Shown one piece after another: positions 52,806-64,000 of a DNA stretch of 64,000 nt. Below the pieces are notes generated by a model. That model searched no databases. It had not been told where the DNA came from and worked only from the letters and a program-made list of their open reading frames with translations. The stretch spans positions 62,001 through 126,000 of the forward strand of contig NZ_FOKT01000008.1 in assembly GCF_900112305.1 (NCBI RefSeq), in the 5' to 3' direction. Numbering within the stretch: position 1 is the first letter of the stretch; the number at the start of each line of letters is the position of its first letter. Source of the stretch: Microbulbifer thermotolerans (GTDB lineage: Bacteria > Pseudomonadota > Gammaproteobacteria > Pseudomonadales > Cellvibrionaceae). A program made the translations under genes and the position numbers.

Positions 52806-55193
52806 TCAGCGCAGGCTGGCGTTGTATTTTTGTTTTAATGTTCCGACCACCGCATCTACCGCGGTATTGATTTCTTCGTCATTAAGGGTGCGCGACGGAT
52901 GCTGAAACGTCAACCCCAAGGCGACACTTTTTCTATTGAAATCAATACCTTTGCCCTGATAAACATCAAAAATCTTGAGGTCCGTCAAGGTTTCACCCGC
53001 AGCCTCAAGGGCACTCTGCACCAGGTTGGCGGCGGGCACATCTGCATCGATCAGAAGGGCCAGATCGCGGCGTACTTCGGGGAACCTGGACAGTGGCCGG
53101 AAACTGGGAAGCACCGCCTCTCCCAGGGCCTCCAGGTTCAACTCAAACACCAATGCAGACCTGGGCAGATCCAGTTTTTTCTGCAGCTGTGGGTGCAATG
53201 CCCCAACTACACCGACTTCACGATCACCCCGATAGATTCGGGCGCACTGTCCCGGGTGCAGAGCGGGATGTTGGCCAGCAGCGAAGCGGAACTCCTTCTC
53301 AGCTGACTCTCCTATAGCATAGTGAGCCAGTAATGCCTCCACATCCCCCTTGATATCGTAGAAATCGACGTCATCCTTGCTGCCGGTCCAGTTCTCGGCA
53401 AAACGGGCGCCGTAAGCCAGCCCCGCCAGCATCGGCTCCTGACGCAGCTCACTTCCCGGCACAAAGCGCAAACCCGATTCAAACAGGCGCACGCGGTTCT
53501 GCTGACGGTTGAGATTGTACTGTAGTGCCTTGCACAGACCTGGGATCAGGGAAGTGCGCATTACCGCCAGATCAGCACTGATGGGGTTCTGCAGGGCCAC
53601 CGGCTGTGTATCCGGATCAAAGAGCTCGGCTATCTCACGATCGATAAAACTGAAGGTAACCGCCTCGGAATATCCGCGGGCCAACAGTGTCTGCTCCAGG
53701 ATGTCCCGGGAAAGCGCTCTCTCCGGCCGAGGTTCAATATCCAGAGCCGCAGTGAGACTGATACTCGGAATACGGTTGTAGCCATAGACCCGCGCCAGTT
53801 CCTCGAGCAGGTCTGCCTCTATCGCGATATCGAAGCGGAAGCTCGGAGCGAGGAAGGTCCAGCTTTCGGCATTTTCATCGATTTTCTCCAGGCCCAGACG
53901 CGTCAGGATATCCACTATTTCGTCGTCAGCCAGGGTCACGCCAAGACGCTGGGACACACTTCGTCTGCGCAGAGTAATATGCCGTTCAGTGGGCATCGCT
54001 TCACTCAGTTCGCGCAGGTGTACCGGGCCAGGCTCCCCGCCGACAATTTCCAGTAACAGCTGAGTGGCGCGTTCAACGGCCCTCTCCTGCAACCGGTAAT
54101 CAACCCCTCTCTCGAAACGGTGCGAGGAATCAGTGTGCAGGCCATAGGAGCGCGCTTTACCTGCAACGGCCAGGGGGTTGAAGAAAGCACTTTCCAGGAA
54201 AATATCCCGAGTGCCCTCTGTTACCGACGACTCCAACCCTCCCATAACGCCCGCAATAGCCAGCGGCTTATCCTCATCGGCGATCAGCAGGGTGCCCTCT
54301 TCCAGCTTCACTTCCTGGCCATCGAGCAGGGTCAATTCCTCCCCCTTCTCCGCCATACGCACCTTGATTCCACCGGACAGCTTGCTCAGATCGAAGGCGT
54401 GCATCGGCTGCCCCAACTCCAGCAAGACATAGTTGGTCACATCCACCACCGGATCAATAGAACGCAATCCGCTGCGCCGCAGCCGCTCCTGCATCCACAG
54501 GGGTGTAGGGGCAGTAATATCGATATTGCGGATCACTCGGCCGACGTAACGTGGACAGGCGTCACCAGCGAGCAGGGAAACCGGCACACTGTCGTCAATC
54601 TGTGCGGCAACCGGAGCAATTTCCGGCCCCTTTACCGGGCAGCGGTTGAGAACACCCACTTCGCGGGCAATGCCGGCTATGCCGAGGCAGTCTGAGCGAT
54701 TGGGGGTCAGGTCTACTTCGATAGCAACGTCGTCCAGCTGCAAGTATTCCCGCAGGTCTTTGCCTGTAGGAGCATCTTCCGGCAACTCCCAGATGCCATC
54801 CCCGTCTTCGCCCAACTCCAATTCCGTTTGCGCACAGAGCATGCCAAAACTCTCAACACCGCGCAGTTTGGCCTTTTTGATTTTGAAGTCTCCCGGCAAC
54901 TTGGCTCCTACCAACGCAAAGGGGACCTTGATACCGGCACGGGCATTGGGGGCGCCACAGACCACCTGCATCTCGCCGTCCGGATGACCGGCAACGGTAC
55001 ATACGCGCAGTTTGTCCGCGTCAGGGTGCCTTTCACAAGCAACGATTTCTCCCACCACAACACCGGTGAATTCACCCGCGACGGCCTCAACACTGTCCAC
55101 CTCGAGGCCGGCCATGGTGATTTGATCGGCCAATTCTTGTGGGGTCAGCTGCGGATCTACCCATTCCCGCAGCCAGGAATTGCTGAATTTCAT
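52806..55193 (-). CDS. pheT: Phenylalanyl-tRNA synthetase beta subunit
   Basis: The 795 residues start MKFSNSWLREWVDPQLTPQE. They have an OB-fold tRNA-binding domain (VVVGEIVACERHPDADKLRV), then the B3/B4 and B5 domains (VDLTPNRSDCLGIAGIAREV, DSSHRFERGVDYRLQERAVE) and the C-terminal ferredoxin-like anticodon domain (SRFPEVRRDLALLIDADVPA). It forms a heterotetramer with PheS and charges tRNA-Phe. The B3/B4 part edits mischarged Tyr. It lies directly downstream of pheS. Confidence 0.98.
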   Translation of the reverse strand: MKFSNSWLREWVDPQLTPQELADQITMAGLEVDSVEAVAGEFTGVVVGEIVACERHPDADKLRVCTVAGHPDGEMQVVCGAPNARAGIKVPFALVGAKLPGDFKIKKAKLRGVESFGMLCAQTELELGEDGDGIWELPEDAPTGKDLREYLQLDDVAIEVDLTPNRSDCLGIAGIAREVGVLNRCPVKGPEIAPVAAQIDDSVPVSLLAGDACPRYVGRVIRNIDITAPTPLWMQERLRRSGLRSIDPVVDVTNYVLLELGQPMHAFDLSKLSGGIKVRMAEKGEELTLLDGQEVKLEEGTLLIADEDKPLAIAGVMGGLESSVTEGTRDIFLESAFFNPLAVAGKARSYGLHTDSSHRFERGVDYRLQERAVERATQLLLEIVGGEPGPVHLRELSEAMPTERHITLRRRSVSQRLGVTLADDEIVDILTRLGLEKIDENAESWTFLAPSFRFDIAIEADLLEELARVYGYNRIPSISLTAALDIEPRPERALSRDILEQTLLARGYSEAVTFSFIDREIAELFDPDTQPVALQNPISADLAVMRTSLIPGLCKALQYNLNRQQNRVRLFESGLRFVPGSELRQEPMLAGLAYGARFAENWTGSKDDVDFYDIKGDVEALLAHYAIGESAEKEFRFAAGQHPALHPGQCARIYRGDREVGVVGALHPQLQKKLDLPRSALVFELNLEALGEAVLPSFRPLSRFPEVRRDLALLIDADVPAANLVQSALEAAGETLTDLKIFDVYQGKGIDFNRKSVALGLTFQHPSRTLNDEEINTAVDAVVGTLKQKYNASLR

Positions 55194-55282
55194 AGTGCTG
55201 TCTCTTTTTGAATTCTGTTTTGCGCTGTCTGCCTTTCTCTATGGAGCGAGCCACTACCTAGAGGCAGGCCCCGATGCCCCAG

Positions 55283-56404
<1,122 letters not shown>

Positions 56405-56411
56405 TTATAAA

Positions 56412-56448
56412 AAAATAGGGAAGGGCCACCACAGCCCTTCCCTATTTT
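56412..56448 (-). terminator. Terminator between rplT and pheS
   Basis: A 15-bp stem (AAAATAGGGAAGGGC / GCCCTTCCCTATTTT) with a short loop follows rplT on the minus strand and ends in a run of T. It could also act as an attenuator for pheST, as the region between these genes does in enteric bacteria; no Phe-rich leader peptide was found. Confidence 0.85.
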
Positions 56449-56479
56449 TAATACCCAGTCTTGCAACTGGAGCGACAAC

Positions 56480-56839
56480 TTACGCTGCCAGGGCTGCCTT
56501 GGCTTTTTCAACTACGGCAGCAAAAGCGGCTTTGTCGTATACCGCCAGATCAGCCAATACCCGGCGATCCAGTGCGATACCCGCCTTTTTCAGACCGGCG
56601 ATCAAGCGGCTGTAGGACAGGCCTTCCGCACGGGATTGTGCGTTGATACGAGTGATCCACAGTGCGCGGAAGTTACGCTTCTTAACGCGGCGGTCGCGGT
56701 AAGCGTATTGACCGGCTTTGATCACTGCCTGCTTGGCGACACGGAACACGCGTGAACGCGCACCGTAGTAACCTTTTGCCTGCTTCAGAATTTTCTTGTG
56801 ACGACGACGCGCCTCTACACCACGTTTTACACGGGCCAT
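56480..56839 (-). CDS. rplT: Ribosomal protein L20
   Basis: The 119 residues are plainly L20: [60 protein letters not shown] and [19 protein letters not shown]. In E. coli L20 also represses its own operon through the rpmI leader. It follows rpmI by 36 bases and precedes a strong terminator. Confidence 0.99.
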   Translation of the reverse strand: MARVKRGVEARRRHKKILKQAKGYYGARSRVFRVAKQAVIKAGQYAYRDRRVKKRNFRALWITRINAQSRAEGLSYSRLIAGLKKAGIALDRRVLADLAVYDKAAFAAVVEKAKAALAA

Positions 56840-56875
56840 AATGCTATCCTCTTAAATTCGTTGCGAGTGAGCCAA

Positions 56876-57070
56876 TTACTTGGCGCGCAGCATGCGATCG
56901 ACCAGAGCTGCATCAGACTTATTCATAGTCTGAGTGCCGCGCAGCTGACGCTTGCGCTTGGTGGTCATTTTGGTGAGGATGTGGCTCTTGTTGGCGTGCT
57001 TGTGCTTGTAGCCCGCAGCCGTCTTTTTGAAGCGCTTGGCAGCGCCGCTATGGGTTTTTGCTTTCGGCAT
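56876..57070 (-). CDS. rpmI: Ribosomal protein L35
   Basis: The 64-residue basic protein has the L35 pattern: [40 protein letters not shown] and [20 protein letters not shown]. It is the middle gene of infC-rpmI-rplT. A hairpin with a T-run between infC and rpmI (57128-57144) could modulate its expression. Confidence 0.99.
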   Translation of the reverse strand: MPKAKTHSGAAKRFKKTAAGYKHKHANKSHILTKMTTKRKRQLRGTQTMNKSDAALVDRMLRAK

Positions 57071-57116
57071 TTTTTACTCCAAAAAATTAAAGGTTTACCT
57101 GCAAGCAGGCACCTAC

Positions 57117-57144
57117 AACAAAAATAACCGCCGGGTAACGGCGG
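57117..57144 (-). terminator. Hairpin with T-run between infC and rpmI (possible attenuator)
   Basis: On the minus strand CCGCCG / CGGCGG with a TTACC loop is followed by TTATTTTTG. It lies inside the infC-rpmI-rplT operon, so partial termination or L20-type control are both possible. Confidence 0.45.
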
Positions 57145-57216
57145 CATGTTACGGGAGTGAAGAGGCAGCCGTCGCCCAATCACTTCCCAAAGAGATTCCG
57201 CGGCTCAGCCGCGGCC

Positions 57217-57756
57217 TCACTTTTTCTTTTTGATAGGAGCAATCACCATGATCATCTGGCGGCCTTCCAGCTTTGGCCGCTGCTCCACAGTACCCAGCTC
57301 CGCCAGATCTCGCTCAATGCGCTGCATCATCTCCAGACCCAGCTCCTGGTGCGCCATCTCTCTTCCGCGGAATCGCAGAGAAACCTTGGCCTTGTCACCC
57401 GCCTCCAGGAAGCGGGTCAGATTGCGCAACTTGATCTGGTAGTCACCAATATCAGTGCCCGGGCGGAACTTCATCTCCTTGATTTGCTGCTGCTTTTGCT
57501 TCTTCTTGGCAGCAGCTTTGGCCTTCTTGGCCTCAAACACATGCTTACCGTAGTCCATGATTTTACAGACTATCGGCTTGGAGTCCGGCGCAATTTCAAC
57601 GAGATCCAGATTGGCCTGCTGCGCAGCTTCAAGCGCCTCATTGAGGGAAACAATTCCCACTTGTTCGCCGTCGGCGCCAATGAGGCGGACTTCCGACGCC
57701 TCTATCTGATCATTGATGCGGGCCTTTTTGGACCGTCCCTTGCTGTCTCGTTTAAT
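57217..57756 (-). CDS. infC: Translation initiation factor IF-3 (ATT start)
   Basis: The IF-3 sequence extends well upstream of the first ATG: from an ATT at 57756 it reads [20 protein letters not shown] and [18 protein letters not shown], the conserved N-terminal domain. AGGAG lies nine bases before the ATT. The protein is 179 residues; the C-terminal domain has [20 protein letters not shown] and [20 protein letters not shown]. It holds the 30S subunit ready for initiation and rejects non-standard start codons. The ATT start therefore lets it repress its own synthesis, as in E. coli. Confidence 0.96.
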   Translation of the reverse strand: MKRDSKGRSKKARINDQIEASEVRLIGADGEQVGIVSLNEALEAAQQANLDLVEIAPDSKPIVCKIMDYGKHVFEAKKAKAAAKKKQKQQQIKEMKFRPGTDIGDYQIKLRNLTRFLEAGDKAKVSLRFRGREMAHQELGLEMMQRIERDLAELGTVEQRPKLEGRQMIMVIAPIKKKK

Positions 57757-57777
57757 AGCTGTCGTCTCCTGTCAGTT

Positions 57778-59709
57778 TCACTTCTGAGAACCAATAGACA
57801 CACGGCCGCGGCGATCCACGTCCTGCTTGAGGATCTCCAGGAATGACTCGAACGTCATAGTTCCCAGATCTTCCCCACTGCGTGTCCGCACGGCGACTGT
57901 TTGGTTCTCCACTTCCTTATCGCCGATCACAAGCAGATAAGGAACACGCTGCAGCGTGTGCTCGCGGATTTTAAAGCCGATCTTTTCGTTTCTCAAGTCG
58001 GCTGCGGCTCGGTATTGGAGGGCCCCGAGTTGCGCCTCCAGATCACAGCAATAGTCCGCCTGGCGGTCCGTGATATTCAGTATTGCCACCTGCTGGGGAG
58101 CCAGCCAAGTGGGGAAAGCGCCTTCGTAGTGCTCAATCAATATACCGATAAAGCGCTCAAAGGAGCCCAATGCAGCCCGGTGCAACATTACCGGCGTCTG
58201 CCGCGAACCATCTTCCGCCACATACTGAGCATCCAGACGACCGGGCATGGAAAAATCCACCTGTATGGTGCCACACTGCCAGACTCGTCCAAGGCAGTCC
58301 TTCAAAGAGAACTCTATCTTGGGACCATAGAAGGCGCCCTCACCCGGCAATTCCTCCCAGGGCAGGCCCGCAGCGTCCAGCGCATCAGCAAGCGCCTTCT
58401 CCGCTTTGTCCCAGCTCTCGTCGGAACCAACCCTCTGTTCCGGGCGGGTAGACAGGCGGTAAATAACTTCCTCGAATCCGAAGTCCTTATACACAGAATG
58501 CAGCAGGTCCATAAACGCGGACACTTCTGACTGGATCTGCTCTTCGGTGCAGAAGATATGGCCGTCATCTTGAACAAAACCACGCACCCGCATCAGACCG
58601 TGCAGCGAGCCGGACGGCTCGCTGCGGTGACAAGAACCGAACTCTGCCAGACGCAGAGGCAGGTCGCGGTAACTGCGCAACCCCTGATTGAACACCTGGA
58701 CATGGCAGGGGCAGTTCATCGGCTTTATTGCGAACTGGCGCTCCTCACTGGTGAGGGAGAACATGTCGTCAGCAAATTTGTCCGCATGGCCGGACTTGCG
58801 CCACAGGGTAAAATCCACCAACTGCGGGGTCTTGATTTCCTTGTAGCCATATTCCCTCTGACGGCGACGCATGTACTGTTCAATAGTACTGTAGATGGTC
58901 CAGCCGTTCGGGTGCCAGAAAACCATACCGGGCGCCTCTTCCTGGATATGAAAGAGGTCGTATTTTTTCGCCAACTTGCGGTGGTCACGCTTCTCCGCCT
59001 CTTCAATACGGCGCAGATATGCTTTGAGATCCTTCTTGTTTGCCCAGGCTGTCCCATAGACACGGGTTAACATCTCATTGTTCGCATCCCCGCGCCAATA
59101 CGCACCGGCAACTTTAGTTAACTTAAAGGCCTTGAGGCGACCAGTAGAGGGCACATGCGGGCCGCGGCACAGGTCTTCGAAATCGCCCTGGCGGTAGAGA
59201 GAGATATCCTCTTCACTTGGAATATCGGCAATAATCTTCGCCTTGTACTCCTCTCCCATACCGCGGAAGTATTCGACCGCTTCTTCACGCGGCATCAGCC
59301 GGCGGCTGACCGGAATGTCTTCCTTTGCCAGCTCCTCCATGCGCTTCTCGATCTTCTCCAAATCTTCCGGCGTGAACTGGCGCTCATAGGCAAAGTCGTA
59401 ATAGAAGCCATCTTCTATCACTGGGCCAATGGTGACTTGGGCTGTCGGATACAGCTGCTTCACTGCCTGCGCCAGCAGGTGCGCTGTGGAGTGCCGGATA
59501 ATTTCCAGGCCTTCCGGCTGCCGATCAGTGATAATGGCCAGTTCCACATCCCGGTCAATAACATAGCTGGTATCGACTTCCTTGCCATCCACCACACCGG
59601 CTAGTGCAGCTTTGGCCAAACCAGGACCAATATCGGCAGCAACTTGACTAACGGAAACAGGGTTAGGGTATTCGCGGCGGGCGCCGTCGGGGAGCGTAAC
59701 AACAGGCAT
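57778..59709 (-). CDS. thrS: Threonyl-tRNA synthetase
   Basis: The 643 residues contain a TGS domain ([20 protein letters not shown]), the editing domain with [16 protein letters not shown], and the class II core. The core has FDFYYDF-like region [20 protein letters not shown], zinc-site [33 protein letters not shown] and [20 protein letters not shown]. The anticodon-binding domain comes last. The gap to infC is only about 20 bases, so the two share a transcript. No stem that would mimic tRNA-Thr was found in the short leader. Confidence 0.98.
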   Translation of the reverse strand: MPVVTLPDGARREYPNPVSVSQVAADIGPGLAKAALAGVVDGKEVDTSYVIDRDVELAIITDRQPEGLEIIRHSTAHLLAQAVKQLYPTAQVTIGPVIEDGFYYDFAYERQFTPEDLEKIEKRMEELAKEDIPVSRRLMPREEAVEYFRGMGEEYKAKIIADIPSEEDISLYRQGDFEDLCRGPHVPSTGRLKAFKLTKVAGAYWRGDANNEMLTRVYGTAWANKKDLKAYLRRIEEAEKRDHRKLAKKYDLFHIQEEAPGMVFWHPNGWTIYSTIEQYMRRRQREYGYKEIKTPQLVDFTLWRKSGHADKFADDMFSLTSEERQFAIKPMNCPCHVQVFNQGLRSYRDLPLRLAEFGSCHRSEPSGSLHGLMRVRGFVQDDGHIFCTEEQIQSEVSAFMDLLHSVYKDFGFEEVIYRLSTRPEQRVGSDESWDKAEKALADALDAAGLPWEELPGEGAFYGPKIEFSLKDCLGRVWQCGTIQVDFSMPGRLDAQYVAEDGSRQTPVMLHRAALGSFERFIGILIEHYEGAFPTWLAPQQVAILNITDRQADYCCDLEAQLGALQYRAAADLRNEKIGFKIREHTLQRVPYLLVIGDKEVENQTVAVRTRSGEDLGTMTFESFLEILKQDVDRRGRVSIGSQK

Positions 59710-59803
59710 TGTACTTCCTTATCAGTGGCGATCCCTACCAAAGACCGCATGAACCAATTTGAATATTGCGGGGCTTCCACATCTGGCGGAAGCACTGCGA
59801 AGA

Positions 59804-59880
<77 letters not shown>

Positions 59881-60022
59881 GCAATAGCTTTTAAAAATTG
59901 CAGCGGGAGACCCTTGCTGCAAGGAGCGCGAACTTTAGCACCCAACCTTAAGGTTTTCAACAACTTAGTGAACACCAAAATCAAAAAAAACGCCGCGACC
60001 AGAATCGGCACCTCTTTCTTGT

Positions 60023-60238
60023 TAGGGAACCTCTGATTAATTCGCTTCCTGACGGTAAAAATTCTTTGGCCCTAGATGAGAAGCTCAGGTGATAGGATGG
60101 CCATTTCGAAACCGTCGGATACAGGGATGTATCCGTCGGAGCTACAGGGAAGTACTCGTGCGTTTTCGAAATGGCCATCCTATTGCCTGAGCGCCACGGA
60201 ACTAACCCAAGCGTTCACGCGAATTAAGAGGTTCCTTA
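60023..60238 (+). repeat. Complete copy (E) of the TA-flanked palindromic element
   Basis: The ends read TAGGGAACCTCTGATTAAT on the left and TAAGGAACCTCTTAATTCG inward from the right, total 216 bp. The inner arms AGGATGGCCATTTCGAAA are identical on both sides in inverted orientation, and the central hairpin is CCGTCGGATAC / GTATCCGTCGG with one mismatch. The right end faces the 3' end of uvrB, 15 bases from its stop codon. TTAG flanks both ends. Confidence 0.9.
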
Positions 60239-60252
60239 GGTGACCAAACCAA

Positions 60253-62265
60253 TCAAGCCTCCCCACCCTCTTTGAGGCGGGCAATTTCGTCACGCAGCTT
60301 GGCGGCCGCTTCAAATTCGAGATTTTTGGCATGTTGATACATCTGCTCTTCCAGCGCCTCGATCCGCATCCAACGCTGCTTGTCAGACAGCGGCTGCCTG
60401 TCCACTTTGAACACACCCTTTTTCTCTGCCACCTTGCGTTTCGACTTGGGCACACCCGGCGCCACCGCACCCTCCATGATATCGACCACACTTTTGCGGA
60501 TTCCCCGAGGAGAGATGCCGTGCTCCACATTGAACTGCAGCTGCTTGTCACGGCGACGCTGGGTTTCCTCCATAGCGCGCCGCATCGAGTCTGTAACCTT
60601 GTCCGCGTACAGGATAGCCCGCCCCTCGAGATTCCGCGCCGCGCGACCTATGGTCTGAATCAGCGAACGGTCTGAACGCAGGAAACCCTCCTTGTCGGCA
60701 TCAAAAATAGCCACAAGGGCCACCTCGGGCATATCCAACCCTTCGCGAAGTAGGTTGATTCCCACCAGTACATCGAACTCACCGATACGCAGATCGCGGA
60801 TTATCTCAACGCGCTCCACCGTATCGATGTCCGAGTGCAGGTAGCGCACCCGCACTCCGTTTTCGTCCAGATATTCGGTTAAATCCTCCGCCATCCGCTT
60901 GGTAAGCACAGTGATAAGCACTCGCTGATCGGCATCCACACAGCGGTGTATTTCCGACAGCACATCGTCCACCTGGGTCGAAGCGGGACGCACCTCTACC
61001 TCCGGGTCCACCAGGCCGGTGGGACGCACCACCTGCTCGACCACTTGCCCGGCATGCTCTTCTTCATAGGGCCCTGGAGTAGCGGAAACAAAAATAGTCT
61101 GCGGTGCCAGCCGCTCCCATTCCTCAAACTTCAGCGGGCGGTTATCCAATGCCGACGGCAGACGGAAGCCGTACTCCACCAGTGTTTCCTTGCGCGACCT
61201 ATCCCCTCGGTACATGCCCCCGATTTGCGGCACTGTGACGTGACTCTCATCAATAAACAACAGAGCGTCATGGGGCAGATAGTCAAACAGAGTCGGAGGC
61301 GGCTGACCGGCGTCACGGCCGGAGAGGTAGCGGGAGTAGTTTTCCACCCCATTGCAATAACCCAATTCCTGCATCATTTCCAAATCGTATTTGGTGCGCT
61401 GCTCCAGACGCTGAGCCTCCAACAGCTTGCCGTTATCGCGCAACTGGGCAAGACGCTCGTGCAACTCCGCCTTTATCTGCTCCATGGCGTTGAGAATGGT
61501 TTCCCTCGGCGTTACATAGTGCGACTTGGGGAAAATAGTGATTCTGGGCACCTTTTTCAGGAGCTCGCCAGTAAGCGGATCAAACAGAGTGATCTCTTCA
61601 ATTTCCTCGTCGAACAGAGACAGGCGCACCGCCTCCAAGTCCGAATCCGCCGGGTAAATATCAATAATGTCACCTCTCACACGGTAGGTGGCCCGGCGAA
61701 AATCCGCATCGTTACGCGTGTACTGCAGTTCTGCCAGTCGGCGCAGGATGGTGCGCTGATCCACAAGATCTCCCCGATCCAGGTGCAACACCATTTTCAA
61801 ATACTTATCCGGATCCCCCAGGCCGTATATGGCCGAGACAGTCGCCACCACAATGACATCGCGGCGCTCAATCAAAGCCTTGGTCGCGGATAGGCGCATT
61901 TGCTCAATGTGTTCGTTGACCGAGGCATCCTTCTCAATGAAGGTGTCAGACGAGGGCACATAGGCTTCCGGCTGATAGTAGTCATAGTAAGAAACAAAGT
62001 ACTCCACCGCGTTCTTGGGGAAGAACTCCTTGAACTCACCGTATAGCTGTGCCGCCAGCGTCTTGTTATGCGCCATTATGATGGCCGGACGCTGTAACCG
62101 CTCGATGACATTGGCCATAGTGAAAGTTTTACCAGAACCGGTCACCCCCAACAGGGTCTGGTGGCTGAAGCCATCCTCCACTCCCTCAACCAACTGCTCT
62201 ATCGCGGCTGGCTGGTCGCCTGCCGGGCTGTACTTACATATCACCTGAAAAGGACGAGACTCCAT
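60253..62265 (-). CDS. uvrB: Excinuclease ABC subunit B
   Basis: The 670 residues have the Walker A motif [13 protein letters not shown], the beta-hairpin region [20 protein letters not shown], DExx ([11 protein letters not shown]), helicase motifs ([46 protein letters not shown]), and the C-terminal UVR domain ([20 protein letters not shown]) that contacts UvrC. It verifies damage in nucleotide excision repair. Repeat copy E lies just past its stop. No LexA box is apparent at its start. Confidence 0.99.
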   Translation of the reverse strand: MESRPFQVICKYSPAGDQPAAIEQLVEGVEDGFSHQTLLGVTGSGKTFTMANVIERLQRPAIIMAHNKTLAAQLYGEFKEFFPKNAVEYFVSYYDYYQPEAYVPSSDTFIEKDASVNEHIEQMRLSATKALIERRDVIVVATVSAIYGLGDPDKYLKMVLHLDRGDLVDQRTILRRLAELQYTRNDADFRRATYRVRGDIIDIYPADSDLEAVRLSLFDEEIEEITLFDPLTGELLKKVPRITIFPKSHYVTPRETILNAMEQIKAELHERLAQLRDNGKLLEAQRLEQRTKYDLEMMQELGYCNGVENYSRYLSGRDAGQPPPTLFDYLPHDALLFIDESHVTVPQIGGMYRGDRSRKETLVEYGFRLPSALDNRPLKFEEWERLAPQTIFVSATPGPYEEEHAGQVVEQVVRPTGLVDPEVEVRPASTQVDDVLSEIHRCVDADQRVLITVLTKRMAEDLTEYLDENGVRVRYLHSDIDTVERVEIIRDLRIGEFDVLVGINLLREGLDMPEVALVAIFDADKEGFLRSDRSLIQTIGRAARNLEGRAILYADKVTDSMRRAMEETQRRRDKQLQFNVEHGISPRGIRKSVVDIMEGAVAPGVPKSKRKVAEKKGVFKVDRQPLSDKQRWMRIEALEEQMYQHAKNLEFEAAAKLRDEIARLKEGGEA

Positions 62266-62450
62266 AATCTCACTGCCGACTAGAGTTTAAAGGCAATCCG
62301 CGATTGTAGGTTGTCGCCATGGCCACCACAAATGCCCGCACAACGTCAGTAGAATTCGCTCAACCAACGATCCTGCGCCGCTTTTTTAGACAGCCGGAGG
62401 GCAGAAATTAAATTACTGGCAAATCAATAAGTTAAAGTGAAAAAAAAGGG

Positions 62451-62477
62451 TTGACCAACAGAGAAAGCGCCTATACT
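62451..62477 (+). promoter_or_regulatory. Promoter of tRNA-Asn
   Basis: TTGACC at 62451-62456 and TATACT at 62472-62477 with a 15-bp spacer lie about 40 bases before the tRNA, followed by GC-rich sequence as in stable-RNA promoters. Confidence 0.65.
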
Positions 62478-62514
62478 ATACGCGCCATCTGAACGGCAAC
62501 GGCCGCAAAGATAT

Positions 62515-62590
<76 letters not shown>

Positions 62591-62596
62591 AACAGA

Positions 62597-62630
62597 AAGG
62601 CCCCGGCGAAAGCCGAGGGCCTTTTTTATT
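62597..62630 (+). terminator. Terminator of tRNA-Asn
   Basis: AAGGCCCCGGC-GAAA-GCCGAGGGCCTT forms a stem with a GAAA loop and a T-rich tail. Confidence 0.88.
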
Positions 62631-62675
62631 GTATTGCGGCTGAAAAAGCAACCCAGTCTGTTGCCCACTCGCAGA

Positions 62676-62715
62676 AAATAAAAAGCCCCGCTGAGGTACA
62701 GGGGGCTTTCGCATC
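62676..62715 (-). terminator. Probable terminator for the sugar-dehydratase gene
   Basis: On the minus strand GAAAGCCCC.. pairs with ..GGGGCTTT around a longer loop and is followed by TTTATTTTC. It lies beyond repeat copy F from the gene's stop, so the transcript would include the element. Confidence 0.6.
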
Positions 62716-62794
62716 AGAATAAAAAGTGGAGGGAGACGCGCGGTTTAATCCGCTCGAGGCTCTATCGATGGCCTTCCCCTATATAAATAGGAAT

Positions 62795-63013
62795 TAGGGG
62801 GCCTCTAATTAATTCATTTCCTGGTGGCAGAGGTTCTTCGGGGGCGGATGTGAAGCTCAGGCGATAGGACGGCCATTTCGAAGCAATCGGATACAAGGCG
62901 GTATCCGGCGGAGCTACAGGGAAGTACTCGTGCGTTTTCGAAATATCCGTCCTACTGCCTGAGCGCCCCGGAACCTACCATTGTGTTCACGCGAATTAAT
63001 CAGAGGTTCCTTA
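62795..63013 (+). repeat. Complete copy (F) of the TA-flanked palindromic element
   Basis: The ends read TAGGGGGCCTCTAATTAAT on the left and TAAGGAACCTCTGATTAAT inward from the right, total 219 bp. TTAG occurs at both borders. The arms GGACGGCCATTTCGAAG and (inward) GGACGGATATTTCGAAA differ by a few bases, while the hairpin keeps TCGGATAC / GTATCCGG. The right end faces the 3' end of the dehydratase gene, 9 bases from its stop. Confidence 0.9.
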
Positions 63014-63021
63014 GAGGTTTA

Positions 63022-64000
63022 TCAGCGCCGCGCACCATCCGTCGGCAGCGGCAAGCGCTCTACCTGCCCCACCTTGGCCCGAGTCTGCCTCTCCCGCTTC
63101 TGCTCCCAAACCACATCCACCAAGTTTTGCTTGGGTGCGTAGTCTTTTACCGCTTCCCGCAGAATCCGGTGTACCTGCTCGCAGTCGTGCCGGCTACAAG
63201 CCTCCCGCAACTCCCCGACCAATATTTGCAAACGATCACTGGAAAGCCGCTCTTCCTCGGCACGCATAATCATAGGGTGGTCCGTGCCGGAGACATTGTC
63301 ACCGAGCAGCAGCTCTTCGTAGAGTTTCTCACCCGGTCGCAGACCGGTAATTTGAATTTCAATATCACCGTCAGGATTTTCCTCATCCCGCACGGTGTGC
63401 CCCATAATCTGGATCAGGCGCTTGGCCAGATCGTAAATGCGTACCGGCTCGCCCATATCCAAAACAAAGACCTCGCCGTTACGCCCCATGCTTCCGGCTT
63501 GCAGCACCAACTGAGCGGCCTCGGGAATAGTCATAAAATAGCGGGTGACCTTGGGGTGGGTAACGGTGACCGGACCACCAGCGTTAATCTGATCTGTAAA
63601 TAGCGGGATAACAGACCCGGAAGATCCTAACACATTGCCGAAACGCACCATGCACACACGAGTCTTTGCAAAGCGCCGACCAAAATCCTGGCAGACCAAT
63701 TCGGCAAAACGCTTGGTCGCCCCCATTACATTGGTCGGGCGCACGGCCTTATCCGTGGAAATAAGCACGAACTGCTCCACCCCATAAGCCTCTGCAGCCT
63801 CGAGCACGGACAGAGTCCCAAGCACATTGTTATCGGCGCCTAGCACCACATTCTGTTCCACCAGTGGCACATGCTTGTATGCCGCCGCGTGATAAATAGT
63901 GTTGACAGAAAAGCTTTCAATAATTTCCGCCATTCGCGTGCGGTCGCGCACATCGCCAAGCAAAGCTGTCACTTTTAACGGCTGCCCTTCGTCCTGCTGC
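63022..64000 (-). CDS. Nucleotide-sugar 4,6-dehydratase/epimerase (CapD/WbpM type), 5' part beyond the window
   Basis: The frame is open to the window edge; a GTG at 63972 is internal to it, because codons upstream (QQDEGQPLK) continue the Rossmann fold. Visible landmarks are NTIYHAAAYKHVPLVEQN, LISTDKAVRPTNVMGATKRF, RFGNVLGSSGSVIPLF and PVTVTHPKVTRYFMTIPEAA, characteristic of the extended SDR family of CapD/WbpM proteins. These act on UDP-GlcNAc in polysaccharide or O-antigen synthesis. Large members have N-terminal membrane helices that would lie outside the window. It ends next to repeat copy F. Confidence 0.92.
   Translation of the reverse strand, partial: QQDEGQPLKVTALLGDVRDRTRMAEIIESFSVNTIYHAAAYKHVPLVEQNVVLGADNNVLGTLSVLEAAEAYGVEQFVLISTDKAVRPTNVMGATKRFAELVCQDFGRRFAKTRVCMVRFGNVLGSSGSVIPLFTDQINAGGPVTVTHPKVTRYFMTIPEAAQLVLQAGSMGRNGEVFVLDMGEPVRIYDLAKRLIQIMGHTVRDEENPDGDIEIQITGLRPGEKLYEELLLGDNVSGTDHPMIMRAEEERLSSDRLQILVGELREACSRHDCEQVHRILREAVKDYAPKQNLVDVVWEQKRERQTRAKVGQVERLPLPTDGARR

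Noticed and set aside
59710..59803. A T-box or thrS operator upstream of thrS.
   Set aside because: The leader is only about 95 bases and shows no tRNA-Thr-like arms or T-box sequence.

Overview
The window reads as chromosome of a marine-type gammaproteobacterium. The thrS-infC-rpmI-rplT-pheS-pheT-ihfA-merR order, infC starting at ATT, a consensus LexA box before yebG, and abundant TonB, RND and exported amidohydrolase genes all fit. The gene set and GC-rich coding style resemble Cellvibrionales such as Microbulbifer, but that placement is inference from recall, not from a search.

Layout. 1-5 kb: an OsmC-type protein cut by the window edge, a FadL-type porin, an acyl-CoA dehydrogenase and a DMT exporter. 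4.5-8.4 kb: an Lrp-type regulator divergent from a bifunctional putA. 8.4-12.3 kb: an AT-richer accessory stretch with small orphan genes, a broken IS30 transposase, an HD-domain protein and a PepSY protein. 12.3-18.8 kb: a VOC protein/LysR pair, a glycine-zipper lipoprotein, and a giant fused indolepyruvate-type ferredoxin oxidoreductase divergent from a second Lrp regulator. 18.9-26.2 kb: a probable haem-iron locus of a membrane-anchored CobN/HmuS-like chelatase, a DUF2149 protein and an ExbB-like channel in one overlapping operon, divergent from a TonB receptor with a haem-receptor signature and a Fur-box-like site. 26-33.7 kb: an M3 peptidase, class II DAHP synthase, aromatic aminotransferase, MarR regulator and maleylacetoacetate isomerase, with what looks like a homogentisate dioxygenase remnant just before the last. 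33.8-38.5 kb: a LEA2 lipoprotein, an ECF sigma operon, DUF924-LysE and SOS-controlled yebG. 38.6-43.9 kb: two coupled exported amidohydrolases, an XRE regulator and a hybrid histidine kinase. 44-49.8 kb: an exported HNH nuclease and a tetR-adaptor-RND efflux operon. 50-62.3 kb: YchJ, TruC, DUF1810, tRNA-Pro, the translation/IHF cluster, tRNA-Val and uvrB. The end holds tRNA-Asn and the 3' part of a nucleotide-sugar dehydratase gene that runs off the window.

The most unusual feature is a family of ~216-219 bp palindromic elements. There are four complete copies (8625, 44812, 60023, 62795) and several decayed or partial ones. Each complete copy is bounded by TA at both ends, as expected of MITEs mobilised by IS630/Tc1-mariner transposases. 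The same 'right' end faces the 3' end of the nearest gene in every well-preserved copy, and in four cases the element's terminal TAG or TAA is itself the stop codon of the neighbouring gene (8840, 13793, 38597, 45028). I do not recognise the family. The second strong candidate is the CobN/HmuS-ExbB-DUF2149-TonB receptor locus.
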